Program-made: the position numbers and the translations under genes | Part shown: positions 49,168 through 57,595 of the stretch, one piece after another | How positions within the stretch are numbered: the first letter of the stretch is position 1 | How the letters are laid out: each line of letters opens with the position of its first letter | The notes under the pieces: model-generated | Databases searched by the model: none | What the model saw: the letters and a program-made list of their open reading frames with translations, nothing else | What the model was told of the DNA's origin: nothing | IMG/VR virus record: IMGVR_UViG_3300045918_000320 | Span: 17,293 to 81,292 of that record | Strand: one strand, 5' to 3' | Length of the DNA: 64,000 bases | From: a virus

Positions 49168-51457
49168 TGCTTTAAATTTTGAAGCAGCTTTAGCAGAAAT
49201 AGAGCAGTTTGACATAATTGCATACGATACGGAAACTACAGGATTAAATGTACGTAAAGATAGGGTAATTGGATTCTCTTTTACCTGTACTCCCAATTCT
49301 GGATGGTATTTACCTTTATGGATATATGAAAAAACTACAGATAAATTAATTGAACGTGGCAATTCTGAAATGGCTATAGAGTTATTAAAAGCTTTAGCTA
49401 AAAAGAAACTTATAATGCATAATGCTAGTTTTGACGTTAGGGTAACAGCTAACTCTCTAGGTATAAATTTACTTAATGCACTTTACGCAGATACACAATT
49501 AATGATTCACACTCTCCGAGAGGAGGGGCCATTTGCATTAAAAGATAATGCAGTGCTTTTAGCAAGGGAATTAGGATTAGACAATCAGGATGCAGCTAAT
49601 CAGGAGCAATTGGAATTAGAGCAAAATGTAAAAGCTAATGGTGGAAAATGGCTGAAGTCAAATAAAGAAATGTTTAAAGCAGACTTAAATGTTTTAGCTA
49701 AATATGCTATAGCGGATACAGATATCACTTTAAGACTTTTTCAGTATCTTCAGCAGCAATTAGAAAAAGAACAGTTATTAGATTTTTTTTACAAAGACGA
49801 AGTAATGCCTCTACAGAAATATTGTACTATCAGAATGGAGCATAGACCTGTTCATTTAGATATGGTAAAATTGGAGCAATTGAATAGAGAAATTGATTTA
49901 GAAATTAAACAAATAGAAACTAATGTTGTAATTGCGTTACTAGCTACTGAGGAAGGTCAGGAATTTAGTAAGCAAAGATTGGCTGAAGAATTTCCTCCAA
50001 AAAATAGTGGAGCTTTCGCACAGGAAGTTTGTAGACTATTCGATTTGCCGATGCCTATGCTAGTTTCGGGAAAATTTCAAATTACAAAAAAGAGTTTACA
50101 ATTTCCTAAAGATTTTTATTTAGAGCCGGATAAACTCAGAGCTATAGAATTTCTAAAAGATACTGAAAACGAACTAATGACTCATGAAATTGACGAAATA
50201 CAAAAGAAACTTTTAATAGCTAAAGAAGGTACAGAACATATTATTAATATTTCTTCTAAACAGCAGCTAGGTAAAATTGTATTTGATTTAATGGGAATTA
50301 AACCTCTGAGTAAAACTGAAAAAGGTTCTCCACAGTTTAATGAAGATTTAGTAGAACATTTAGTAAAAGAATATGGATTTCTTTGGGCTAAGGAATTACG
50401 AGTTTACAATAAACTTTTAAAGATAAAAAGTAGCTATTATGAAAGATTTTTAGATGCTCAGGAAGGTGGAGTATTCTACCCTACTTTTAAACAGCATGGA
50501 ACTACTTCTGGAAGGTTTAGTTCGGATATGCAACAGTTACCAAAGCCTCTAGAGGAAGACAGTGAGGAGGAGCCGGAAGATTCTCGTATCGTAAAGCATA
50601 CAGATGCTGTTCGTACTTTATTTATTCCACCTCCGGGATTTAAATTTTTAGATGACGACTATGAATCTTTAGAGCCTAGAGTATTTGCTGACGATGCTGC
50701 AGATCAAGCTCTAATAGATATTTTTATTAAAAATTATGACATGTATTCTGTAGTAGCTATTGGAGCTGAAAAGTTAGAAGGAGTTTCTGCAGACAAAAAA
50801 GCACCAAATTATTTAAAAAATATTAATCCTAATAAAAGACAGAATGCTAAACCGTATGCTTTAGGAATTCGCTACGGAATGAAAGATTTTAAGTTACACA
50901 AAACTTTAGAAATAGAACTTACTGCGGCTCAAGAAATTATCGAGAATTATTTTAAAGCATTCCCCGGACTAAAAGCCGCTATGGATAAATATTTAAAAGA
51001 AGTAAAAACTACAGGTAAAGTTACTTCTAAGTATGGCAGAGTGCGGCATATTCCTAGAGCTAGGGAAATATACAGAAAGTTCGGGGATGATGTTTTAGAA
51101 TATAAAAATTTAAAGAACTTGGCAATTAAGCATTATACTCCAATTTCTGAATTAAAAGATATCAGAAAAGAATATAATAATTTATTAAATAATGCTTTAA
51201 ACTTCCCAATTCAGGCAGCAGGAGCTAGTATCGTAAATAGAGCTATGATTGCTATGTCTAAGAAATTTCATGAAGAGAAATTAAATGCTTGGGTATGTCT
51301 TCAAATTCACGATCAAATTGTAATAACTTGTGTAGAAAAAGATATTGACAGGGCTAAAGAAATAGTGCAAGATTGTATGGAGAATACAAATAAGCTATTA
51401 ATGCCGTTAATAGCTAAACCAGAAGTGGCTGGAAATTTAGCAGAAGGACATATTTAA
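49142..51457 (+). CDS. polA: Family A DNA polymerase with 3'-5' exonuclease (771 aa)
   Basis: Exonuclease: AYDTETTGLN (Asp29, Glu31), MHNASFDVR, YAIADTDITLRLF. Polymerase: TTSGRFSSDMQQLP, motif A DDDYESLEPRVFA, motif B KRQNAKPYALGIRYGM, motif C QIHDQIVI. Motif C has Gln where most family members have Glu (HDE), so catalysis may differ slightly. No 5'-3' exonuclease domain. This is the replicative polymerase. Confidence 0.95.
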   Translation: MEKNYQIINALNFEAALAEIEQFDIIAYDTETTGLNVRKDRVIGFSFTCTPNSGWYLPLWIYEKTTDKLIERGNSEMAIELLKALAKKKLIMHNASFDVRVTANSLGINLLNALYADTQLMIHTLREEGPFALKDNAVLLARELGLDNQDAANQEQLELEQNVKANGGKWLKSNKEMFKADLNVLAKYAIADTDITLRLFQYLQQQLEKEQLLDFFYKDEVMPLQKYCTIRMEHRPVHLDMVKLEQLNREIDLEIKQIETNVVIALLATEEGQEFSKQRLAEEFPPKNSGAFAQEVCRLFDLPMPMLVSGKFQITKKSLQFPKDFYLEPDKLRAIEFLKDTENELMTHEIDEIQKKLLIAKEGTEHIINISSKQQLGKIVFDLMGIKPLSKTEKGSPQFNEDLVEHLVKEYGFLWAKELRVYNKLLKIKSSYYERFLDAQEGGVFYPTFKQHGTTSGRFSSDMQQLPKPLEEDSEEEPEDSRIVKHTDAVRTLFIPPPGFKFLDDDYESLEPRVFADDAADQALIDIFIKNYDMYSVVAIGAEKLEGVSADKKAPNYLKNINPNKRQNAKPYALGIRYGMKDFKLHKTLEIELTAAQEIIENYFKAFPGLKAAMDKYLKEVKTTGKVTSKYGRVRHIPRAREIYRKFGDDVLEYKNLKNLAIKHYTPISELKDIRKEYNNLLNNALNFPIQAAGASIVNRAMIAMSKKFHEEKLNAWVCLQIHDQIVITCVEKDIDRAKEIVQDCMENTNKLLMPLIAKPEVAGNLAEGHI

Positions 51458-51470
51458 TTTTAAATATAAC

Positions 51471-51500
51471 TTGACATTAGGGGCATTAGTCTGTTATAAT
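51471..51500 (+). promoter_or_regulatory. Host-type sigma-70 promoter before the HNH gene
   Basis: TTGACA, 18-bp spacer, perfect TATAAT with an extended TG. Confidence 0.8.
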
Positions 51501-51519
51501 ATATCTTGGAGGATGTATT

Positions 51520-52038
51520 ATGAAAAATTATAAAGTAGATATAAAAGGGTATGAGGGAATATATCAAATCTCCCGAGATGGAAAAGTTTTCAGTTTAAAA
51601 AATGATTTAGAGTTTAAATTATCAATAGGCACAACCGGATACTATAGAGTGAATTTAAATAATAAAGATAGAGGTAAGACTCATAAAGTTCACAGATTAG
51701 TGGCTTTGCATTTTATACCAAATCCGAATAATTATAAATGTGTCAATCATTTAGATGGGAATAAATTAAATAACGATATGTCTAACTTGGAATGGTGTTC
51801 TCATAAAAGAAATAACAATCATGCTAGAGAATTAGGATTAAACCCAATATTAAGAGGATTGGATTCTCCTTTAATAAAGTCAGTAAAAAGACATGATACT
51901 GGAGAAATATTTTTATCCTTAGATTCTGCTTGCCGAGCTTGTGGTCAATATAGAAATAGATCAGGATTATCTAACCACTTAGCAGGAAGACATCCCAAAT
52001 TTGATGGTACTACTTGGGAATTTGTAAATGAAAACTAA
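51520..52038 (+). CDS. NUMOD4/HNH homing endonuclease (172 aa)
   Basis: N-terminal NUMOD4 (YKVDIKGYEGIYQISRDGKV), HNH_3 core (KVHRLVALHFIPNPNN, NHLDGNKLNNDMSNLEW) and C-terminal NUMOD1-like SKEDSACRACG-type helix (LDSACRACGQYRNRSG). It lies directly after the DNA polymerase gene, a classical target for these mobile genes. It has the best host promoter in the region. Confidence 0.9.
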   Translation: MKNYKVDIKGYEGIYQISRDGKVFSLKNDLEFKLSIGTTGYYRVNLNNKDRGKTHKVHRLVALHFIPNPNNYKCVNHLDGNKLNNDMSNLEWCSHKRNNNHARELGLNPILRGLDSPLIKSVKRHDTGEIFLSLDSACRACGQYRNRSGLSNHLAGRHPKFDGTTWEFVNEN

Positions 52039-52135
52039 ACCAAAAGCTCCTAGAAGACTTAAAGTTAAACCTCCTAAAGCTATTCCTCACGGAAAAATGT
52101 ATAATAGGAAAAAACTTAAAAAGGTAGTAGTATGA
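52028..52135 (+). CDS. 35-residue very basic peptide
   Basis: Reads MKTKPKAPRRLKVKPPKAIP and on to KKVVV, with 14 Lys or Arg. Overlaps both neighbours (ATGA at the 3' end). Could bind nucleic acid. Confidence 0.5.
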   Translation: MKTKPKAPRRLKVKPPKAIPHGKMYNRKKLKKVVV

Positions 52136-52275
52136 AATATTTAAATGTATTATTAATAGTAATTCTTATAAATAGTTTTTATTTGATATACAAATTAAAA
52201 AAAGATATGTTTACTTTAAATCTAATAATACATACTCAAAACGATATGTTAGTAAATAAATGCGGAATCCAGTAA
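52132..52275 (+). CDS. 47-residue single-pass membrane protein
   Basis: N-terminal hydrophobic helix (KYLNVLLIVILINSFYLIY) and a 27-residue polar tail. Tight packing supports it. Confidence 0.55.
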   Translation: MKYLNVLLIVILINSFYLIYKLKKDMFTLNLIIHTQNDMLVNKCGIQ

Positions 52276-52276
52276 A

Positions 52277-52519
52277 ATGATAGCAGCTATAGGCTCTATA
52301 ATGCTTGCTCTTTGCGGTCTTCCTGAAATGATCCGAACCATTCAGGATAGGAGATGTCATGTTGGATGGCTAATGCTACTATTATGGCTATTTGGGGAAA
52401 TATTATTATTTATTTTTGCTTGCAATACAAAACAATATGTGTTATTAATTAATTATGTCGCAAATATAACTTTTGTATCTGTGATGATTTATTACAAAAT
52501 ATATGGAGATAAAAAATGA
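52277..52519 (+). CDS. PQ-loop / SemiSWEET-like three-helix membrane protein (80 aa)
   Basis: Three hydrophobic helices: 2-17, 31-50, 53-73. GLPEMIRTIQDRRC followed by a WLMLLLWLFGEILLFIF helix resembles the SemiSWEET half-transporter layout (LPQxxKTxKTKS...WLxGxxLWxxYG), with PE instead of PQ. SemiSWEETs move sugars as dimers. Similarity is by pattern only. It overlaps the next gene by 4 bp. Confidence 0.6.
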   Translation: MIAAIGSIMLALCGLPEMIRTIQDRRCHVGWLMLLLWLFGEILLFIFACNTKQYVLLINYVANITFVSVMIYYKIYGDKK

Positions 52520-52941
52520 GAATTATTTTAGGATTATTACTTTCACTAAATGTTTTTGCCAGTAACACTGCTAGTATAGTTTTGCATGGAACTATTCCGG
52601 CTAAAACAGACGTTACAACTACAGTTACTTCAGTTAACCTATCTGTAGAAGCTAATGCTGTAGATACTGTAATTTCCACTCTAGGAATTAAAACTAATAG
52701 ACCTGCTACAGTATTTATTACTTCTACTAATAGTTTTAATTTAGTTAAGTCTGGATTCGCTACACAAATTCCATATACTCTAAAATTAGGCACTACAACA
52801 GTTACTGCTTCGGCTATTTCATTTCCACAGTTTACGAATACTAATAGAGATTTAAAAATTAGCTATACTGGAGTAGATGGCTACTTAATGGATGCTGGAG
52901 ATTATACAGATACTTTAACCGTAACTGTTACAGCTCTTTAG
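52516..52941 (+). CDS. Secreted SCPU/fimbrial-like beta-sandwich protein (141 aa)
   Basis: Signal peptide RIILGLLLSLNVFAS. The mature part is Thr/Val/Ser-rich and ends GDYTDTLTVTVTAL, the typical last strand of spore coat U and chaperone-usher pilin domains. No cysteines are seen. It would be exported to the periplasm or surface. No chaperone or usher lies nearby. Confidence 0.65.
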   Translation: MRIILGLLLSLNVFASNTASIVLHGTIPAKTDVTTTVTSVNLSVEANAVDTVISTLGIKTNRPATVFITSTNSFNLVKSGFATQIPYTLKLGTTTVTASAISFPQFTNTNRDLKISYTGVDGYLMDAGDYTDTLTVTVTAL

Positions 52942-52950
52942 GAGAGTTTT

Positions 52951-53361
52951 ATGGATAAGTGGTATTTTATAGAAAATAAATATAATCCTAGATTTAATTT
53001 TATTTTATTAGAATCGGAAGGTAAGAGTTATTATTCTAGCATATATGCTAGTGGTTCAGATTGCATAGCTACTGAGTGGGAGCGTATGAATTTACAATAT
53101 TACTTTACTAATAGTAATTATTATAATGTTACCGAATTAGGAAGTTTGGAGCCTGATAGACCTATGACTAGAGAAGATGCTAAAGCTTTCCACCCTGATG
53201 CAGAAGTAGTTGGGGATGGGAGCACTTGGCAAATAGTAGTACCTTTGCCGGAAAAAGAATCTACTGGACTAAATTTTGATGTAGAGTTACTTTTTGGAAT
53301 TTGTTTATTTATTAATATTGTAATTACTATTTACTTGACAATTATTAGATTTCTGATATAA
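52951..53361 (+). CDS. C-terminal membrane-anchored protein (136 aa)
   Basis: Soluble N-terminal 110 residues (DKWYFIENKYNPRFNFIL), then a hydrophobic tail helix (LLFGICLFINIVITIYLTII). Tail-anchored topology. Unknown. Confidence 0.7.
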   Translation: MDKWYFIENKYNPRFNFILLESEGKSYYSSIYASGSDCIATEWERMNLQYYFTNSNYYNVTELGSLEPDRPMTREDAKAFHPDAEVVGDGSTWQIVVPLPEKESTGLNFDVELLFGICLFINIVITIYLTIIRFLI

Positions 53362-53379
53362 CCTTTTTAGGAGAATTAA

Positions 53380-53910
53380 ATGAAAGTACAAGAATTAATT
53401 AATTTGTTACAAAAATTTGACGTAAACCATACTGTCAGATTAAAAATAGGATCTGAATACAAAAATATAGATGATGTAATTACTGGTAGATTTGTAAATA
53501 CTGTAGAATTACTAAATTTTAATGATATTAGTATTGAGCAAGCTGAAGGTGAAACAATGTCTACTATGCTTGCCAAAAATGAAATATCTCCAATTAGAGA
53601 AAAATTAATTGTGAGAGCAATTGGTCAGGAAAGATTTGACGAAATTAGAAATGAAATTACTACGTTTTTTTCTAAACAAAATTCTGAAGAAGAATCTGTA
53701 CCTGAAGTTACTCTTGTAGAGGATATAGAATTTGACGAAGAAGCTGATAGATTATCAGTTGAAAAAGCTAGAGCTGAAATACTTGTAGAAAAGCTATATA
53801 AAGGTGAGGAATTGTCAGATGCTCAGTTAGAAGCTGTATCTGCTGCCAAAAAACTATTAGGAAAAAAAGCTGTATCTGCAATTAAAAAAGCTGTAGAAAA
53901 AGAAGTATAG
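53380..53910 (+). CDS. Acidic helical protein (176 aa)
   Basis: N-terminal MKVQELINLLQKFDVNHTV resembles a short conserved phage module; the rest is acidic and helical (DEEADRLSVEKARAEILVEK). TAGGAG site. Unknown. Confidence 0.7.
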   Translation: MKVQELINLLQKFDVNHTVRLKIGSEYKNIDDVITGRFVNTVELLNFNDISIEQAEGETMSTMLAKNEISPIREKLIVRAIGQERFDEIRNEITTFFSKQNSEEESVPEVTLVEDIEFDEEADRLSVEKARAEILVEKLYKGEELSDAQLEAVSAAKKLLGKKAVSAIKKAVEKEV

Positions 53911-53911
53911 T

Positions 53912-54094
53912 TTGAAAGTAGAATTAGATAAAAAAATAATTGACGAGATTGTGGAAGTTTTAGCTGAAGAGTTAGAAATAAAACATTTAGGATTGGAAGA
54001 AGAGGAAGTCTTAATTAGACTTGCCTCTTTGTCTATTGCTATTTATTTAGGTTCTTTACGAAGAGATCCAGATCAGTCTACAAAAATACATTAA
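53912..54094 (+). CDS. Small acidic helical protein, TTG start (60 aa)
   Basis: MKVELDKKIIDEIVEVLAEE, helical, ends in a polar tail. Ribosome site weak (GAAG). Unknown. Confidence 0.6.
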   Translation: MKVELDKKIIDEIVEVLAEELEIKHLGLEEEEVLIRLASLSIAIYLGSLRRDPDQSTKIH

Positions 54095-54107
54095 CAGGAA
54101 GTTAAAA

Positions 54108-55037
54108 ATGGCTTTAGTAAAAGCAATGTCAAAAGCAGAAATTGAGAATTTAATTAAATACAGACAAAAAGGTGAGACTTGGGCTAGCCTTGCTAAAAAA
54201 TTTAAAGGGCATACTCCAAATGCTCTCAGAAAAACATATTATAGAAATATCCGTAAACCTGAAGTAAAGGTGTTAATTTTTGATATTGAAACTGCACCTA
54301 TGCTAGGATACATTTGGGGATTATGGGACAATAACGTAGCTTTAAACATGCTTAAATCTGATTGGTATATTTTATCTTGGGCTGCAAAATGGTTACACGA
54401 TTCTGAAGATAAAGTAATGTATGCAGATCAGAGAAATGCTAAAAATATTGAAGATGATTCTGAAATGTTAAAAGGTATTTGGAAATTATTGGATGAGGCT
54501 GATGTTGTTCTTACTCAAAATGGGATAAGCTTTGATGTCAAAAAATTAAATGCAAGATTTCTTCAACATGGATTTCCACCTCCTAGTAGCTTCAGACACA
54601 TTGATACAAAAATAATTGCTAAAGCTAAATTTGCATTTACTAGCAATAAATTAGAGTATATGACTGATAAGTTAAATGTTAAATATAAAAAATTAAAACA
54701 TGATGAATTTTCTGGATTTGAGCTTTGGAAACAGTGTTTAGCTGGTAACAAAAAAGCTTGGGAATCTATGAAAAAATATAACTGTTACGATGTTTTAGCT
54801 TTAGAAGAATTATATCTTATCTTAGCTCCTTGGGACTCTAGAATTAATTTTAATGTTTTCCGAGATGATTTAGAAACTAAATGTAATGCTTGCGGATGTA
54901 GTGAGTTTAAATCTCACGGGTACAAGTACACAAATTCTGGTAAGTTTAAAAGACTTATCTGTGAAAATTGTGGTGCGGAATTGTCAGAGAAGGCTAACCT
55001 ATTGACAAAAGATAAGAAAAAGTCTCTTAAAAAATAA
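54108..55037 (+). CDS. DnaQ-like 3'-5' exonuclease with N-terminal HTH and C-terminal zinc ribbon (309 aa)
   Basis: N-terminal helix-turn-helix-like region (IENLIKYRQKGETWASLAKK). RNase H/DnaQ core: LIFDIETAP (D-x-E), LTQNGISFDVKKLN, and YNCYDVLALEEL (catalytic Asp). C-terminal zinc ribbon CNACGC...CENCG. Likely a DNA-trimming exonuclease beside the polymerase. AGGAAG site. Confidence 0.85.
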   Translation: MALVKAMSKAEIENLIKYRQKGETWASLAKKFKGHTPNALRKTYYRNIRKPEVKVLIFDIETAPMLGYIWGLWDNNVALNMLKSDWYILSWAAKWLHDSEDKVMYADQRNAKNIEDDSEMLKGIWKLLDEADVVLTQNGISFDVKKLNARFLQHGFPPPSSFRHIDTKIIAKAKFAFTSNKLEYMTDKLNVKYKKLKHDEFSGFELWKQCLAGNKKAWESMKKYNCYDVLALEELYLILAPWDSRINFNVFRDDLETKCNACGCSEFKSHGYKYTNSGKFKRLICENCGAELSEKANLLTKDKKKSLKK

Positions 55038-55040
55038 TAT

Positions 55041-55069
55041 TTGACTTGTATCAGCTTTTCGTGTAACAT
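55041..55069 (+). promoter_or_regulatory. Host-type sigma-70 promoter
   Basis: TTGACT, 17-bp spacer, TAACAT, 22 bp before the ATG at 55091. Confidence 0.6.
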
Positions 55070-55090
55070 AGACTTATCGGGGGATATTTT

Positions 55091-55723
55091 ATGATACCAC
55101 AAAGTAAAATTAAAGAGATAGAAGCTAAAGAATACGGAGTTATGACAGAAGAGGAAGCTCTTCTGTTAAAATACTGGAATTCGTATAAAGAATCAAATAT
55201 GTGGCATTCTATGATGCTAGGAATTACTGAAGCTCCAGACTGTCTAGAAAAAGCATTAAACTATGCTAGAAAAGGTAAAGAGAGTGTTAAAACTGCTTTA
55301 CGGATTCAAGGACAGCTTTTAATGATGTGGGCAAACAATCAGAACAAAGTATTAGAATTTAAAATAAACGAAGATAAACAAGTTATAAGAGGTATATTAG
55401 AAGACGAAACTGCTACTATACACTATTTAAAATCTCCAGAAGCTAAAGATCCTAAAAATGTAGTAGAGTTTTTAGAAAATAAAAAGATTTCTAAATATAT
55501 GGGTACAATTAGACCTTTGCAAACTAAAGAAGATTTAAAAATAGATACTGAAAAACAGTTAAGAGAGAGAAATTTAGTAATTCCTGCCGGAGCTACTGAA
55601 GAAGAAAAAATTAACATATCTCTTAAAATTCTTGACAATCTTTTTTGGCATGGGAAAATTATAGAAAAAGATTATAATGAAATGTGTAGAAAATTAATGA
55701 ATAAAAAAGCAAAAATAGCTTGA
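55091..55723 (+). CDS. Hypothetical protein (210 aa)
   Basis: Helical protein beginning MIPQSKIKEIEAKEYGVMTE, with charged middle and KKAKIA end. It has its own promoter and a GGGGGA site. No family recognised. Confidence 0.75.
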   Translation: MIPQSKIKEIEAKEYGVMTEEEALLLKYWNSYKESNMWHSMMLGITEAPDCLEKALNYARKGKESVKTALRIQGQLLMMWANNQNKVLEFKINEDKQVIRGILEDETATIHYLKSPEAKDPKNVVEFLENKKISKYMGTIRPLQTKEDLKIDTEKQLRERNLVIPAGATEEEKINISLKILDNLFWHGKIIEKDYNEMCRKLMNKKAKIA

Positions 55724-55753
55724 TATTTAGTTTTAACTTTGGTAAGATAAATT

Positions 55754-56089
55754 ATGAGTAAGATAAAGCACATTATTTTAACTATAAAAGGGATACAATG
55801 GAAGATTTTTATACAATCTCCATCTTCGTACCGAAGAATGCATGGAAATGATAGTGATGCAATTATGTATCCATCAGATAGAGAATTATACTTTAAAAAA
55901 GATCATTTAAAGTTTGGTACTGTTTGTCACGAATTGTTACACTGTTATATTGCTTCAGCCGGTACAGCTAGTGCTGATATGCAAGCTTCTCAAATGGAAG
56001 AACATATTTGTGAGTTATTGGAAGATCATATTTTTGACTTATTAAATGATGCTAAGAGAGTTATAGATTTTATAGCAAAGGAAAAATAA
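55754..56089 (+). CDS. HExxH protein, SprT/ImmA-like metallopeptidase candidate (111 aa)
   Basis: VCHELLHCYI gives HExxH at residues 59-63; MEEHICELLED about 20 residues later supplies a possible Glu ligand. The N-terminal beta segments (KHIILTIKGIQWKIFI) fit a small M78/ImmA-like fold. Cytoplasmic. It might cleave a regulator. Function inferred from the motif only. Confidence 0.65.
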   Translation: MSKIKHIILTIKGIQWKIFIQSPSSYRRMHGNDSDAIMYPSDRELYFKKDHLKFGTVCHELLHCYIASAGTASADMQASQMEEHICELLEDHIFDLLNDAKRVIDFIAKEK

Positions 56090-56733
56090 TGTTAATTGGA
56101 ATATCGGGAATTAAAAGAAGTGGAAAAGATACAATAGCTAATGTTTTAATAAAAGACTTTGGCTTTAAGAAAATAGCTTTTGCCGATAAATTAAAAGATA
56201 TCTGTGCTAGAGTATTCGATTTACCTGTATCTGTGTTTCATAGAGATGATTTTAAAGATATGGTGTTTGAAGCACCAGTAATTATAGATGTTGAGCACAT
56301 TAAGAATCTGGTTACTTTGCTAGAGGAGTATACTAGTATCCCAAATGATGCCTACAATGCGTTAATGTCTACAGGATGTAGCAAAACGCTTTATTCACCG
56401 AGAGAAATCTTACAATTCGTAGGGACGGATTTATGCCGAAACTGCGTCAATGATTCGATTTGGCTCGACATCTTTAATTCTATAGTAAAAAATACTGAAG
56501 GTCATGTTGTTGTTTCAGATGCTAGATTTACTAATGAAAGAAATTTAATTAAAAGTTTAGGCGGAACAAATATTCTTGTATCACGTTCTAATTTAAATAA
56601 TAAAGATTCTCACGCTTCTGAAAATGATTTAGGGGATGAGTCTAGTTACGATGTTCATGTAAAAAATGACACTACTAAGGAAAAACTAGAGCATGATATT
56701 CAAATGTGGTATACACTTAGAACAGCTAGATGA
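56089..56733 (+). CDS. Deoxynucleoside monophosphate kinase (214 aa)
   Basis: P-loop GISGIKRSGKDT at residues 4-15, FADKLKD and SPREILQFVGTDLCR motifs, then VVSDARFTNE. This matches the phage T4 gp1-type dNMP kinase family, which phosphorylates dNMPs (dTMP, dGMP and 5-hydroxymethyl-dCMP in T4). It completes the route from NrdJ, dUTPase and ThyX to dNTPs. Confidence 0.92.
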   Translation: MLIGISGIKRSGKDTIANVLIKDFGFKKIAFADKLKDICARVFDLPVSVFHRDDFKDMVFEAPVIIDVEHIKNLVTLLEEYTSIPNDAYNALMSTGCSKTLYSPREILQFVGTDLCRNCVNDSIWLDIFNSIVKNTEGHVVVSDARFTNERNLIKSLGGTNILVSRSNLNNKDSHASENDLGDESSYDVHVKNDTTKEKLEHDIQMWYTLRTAR

Positions 56734-56942
56734 AATTAAAACCTGCAGATCACGTTGCTAGTAATATTTTAGGATTTCCTCAAATTAAATTTTATAGAGA
56801 GCAGTTAAAAAAGTATCCTCTAAAAGGTTCTAAAGTAATTTATTTGCAATATAGGAATTTAATAAGACCTAGCGTATACGATAATAATATTAATTTAAAA
56901 ATGCTGGAAAGCGAATTAATTAAAATATTGGTGGGATTTTGA
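56730..56942 (+). CDS. SPLL-tail family small protein (70 aa)
   Basis: ATGA-coupled. Ends LESELIKILVGF; the codons GGTGGGATTTTGA contain the ribosome site and TTG of the next gene. Starts MKLKPADHVASNILG. Confidence 0.68.
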   Translation: MKLKPADHVASNILGFPQIKFYREQLKKYPLKGSKVIYLQYRNLIRPSVYDNNINLKMLESELIKILVGF

Positions 56943-57200
56943 AACATAGAAAATTAAAAGAAGGTGATTGGGCTTGGTGCTTATCTCCAGAAGCTACTAA
57001 TATATTATATCATGACGATATAGATACTGCCATGGATTCTACCAGTATGCGATCAAGAGACTTGATGACTACTTGTCAAGAACATAATCAATATAATGAA
57101 ATAGAAGATCCAGATGATTGGTGGGGAATATTTAGTTAAAGTTGATATATTTAAGTCACCATTAATTCACCTAATAGCAGGATATAAAATTGAAGGGTAA
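56939..57200 (+). pseudogene. Frameshifted SPLL-tail family member
   Basis: The TTG-started frame (MKHRKLKEGDWAWCLSPEAT) runs to a stop at 57139 with no tail. The tail continues in the +1 frame, GEYLVKVDIFKSPLIHLIAG and YKIEG, ending at 57200. A one-base change in the TGGTGGGG run (57120-57125) would restore one frame. Either the gene is broken or it uses programmed +1 shifting. Its end still carries the site and TTG start of the gene at 57190. Confidence 0.55.
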
Positions 57201-57495
57201 TAAAAAATCTAAAAGTGAAGTCGAATACTGGAGAGGAAAATACAAGGAATTATTAAGTGAAAATAAAAGGTTAAAGAAAGATTTAAAAAGATTAAAAAAT
57301 GTAGATTACGAATTTGAAGAGTTTAAAGACGCATTTGAAGATTTTTCAGAAGAAAAAGTAACAAAACGAAAAGAAAACTTGTGTCAAAACTGTATGCGTG
57401 GTAAACTAGTTTCCGTAGATATTCCGGGAAACAGAGTAGTTAGATTATGTAAAATATGCGGTAATAGGGAAACAAAAAGTGAAGATGGGATTTAA
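57190..57495 (+). CDS. Coiled-coil zinc-ribbon protein, TTG start (101 aa)
   Basis: N-terminal basic coiled coil (YWRGKYKELLSENKRLKKDL), C-terminal zinc ribbon CQNC...CKIC. Likely binds nucleic acid. The last codons NRETKSE are duplicated 103 bp downstream. Confidence 0.7.
   Translation: MKGNKKSKSEVEYWRGKYKELLSENKRLKKDLKRLKNVDYEFEEFKDAFEDFSEEKVTKRKENLCQNCMRGKLVSVDIPGNRVVRLCKICGNRETKSEDGI
57462..57485 (+). repeat. 24-bp direct repeat, copy 1
   Basis: Begins TAATAGGGAAACAAAAAG and ends TGAAGA. It encodes NRETKSE at the end of 57190-57495 and contains GTGAAG, the start of the next ORF. Confidence 0.85.
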
Positions 57496-57595
57496 ACGAA
57501 AAGAACAAAATCATTTCGGCTGTTGGTTACGAATATATAAATCTCCGCTAATGTGTATAATTTATAATAGGGAAACAAAAAGTGAAGAGATCTAA
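57479..57595 (+). CDS. SPLL-tail family micro-protein (38 aa, or 36 from the ATG)
   Basis: GTG at 57479 or ATG at 57485. Reads MGFKRKEQNHFGCWLRIYKS and PLMCIIYNRETKSEEI. A tail-only member whose last codons come from the duplicated 24-bp repeat. AGGGA upstream. Confidence 0.5.
   Translation: MKMGFKRKEQNHFGCWLRIYKSPLMCIIYNRETKSEEI
57565..57588 (+). repeat. 24-bp direct repeat, copy 2
   Basis: Identical to copy 1, starting 103 bp later. It again encodes NRETKSE and again holds a GTGAAG start, that of the gene at 57582. Confidence 0.85.
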
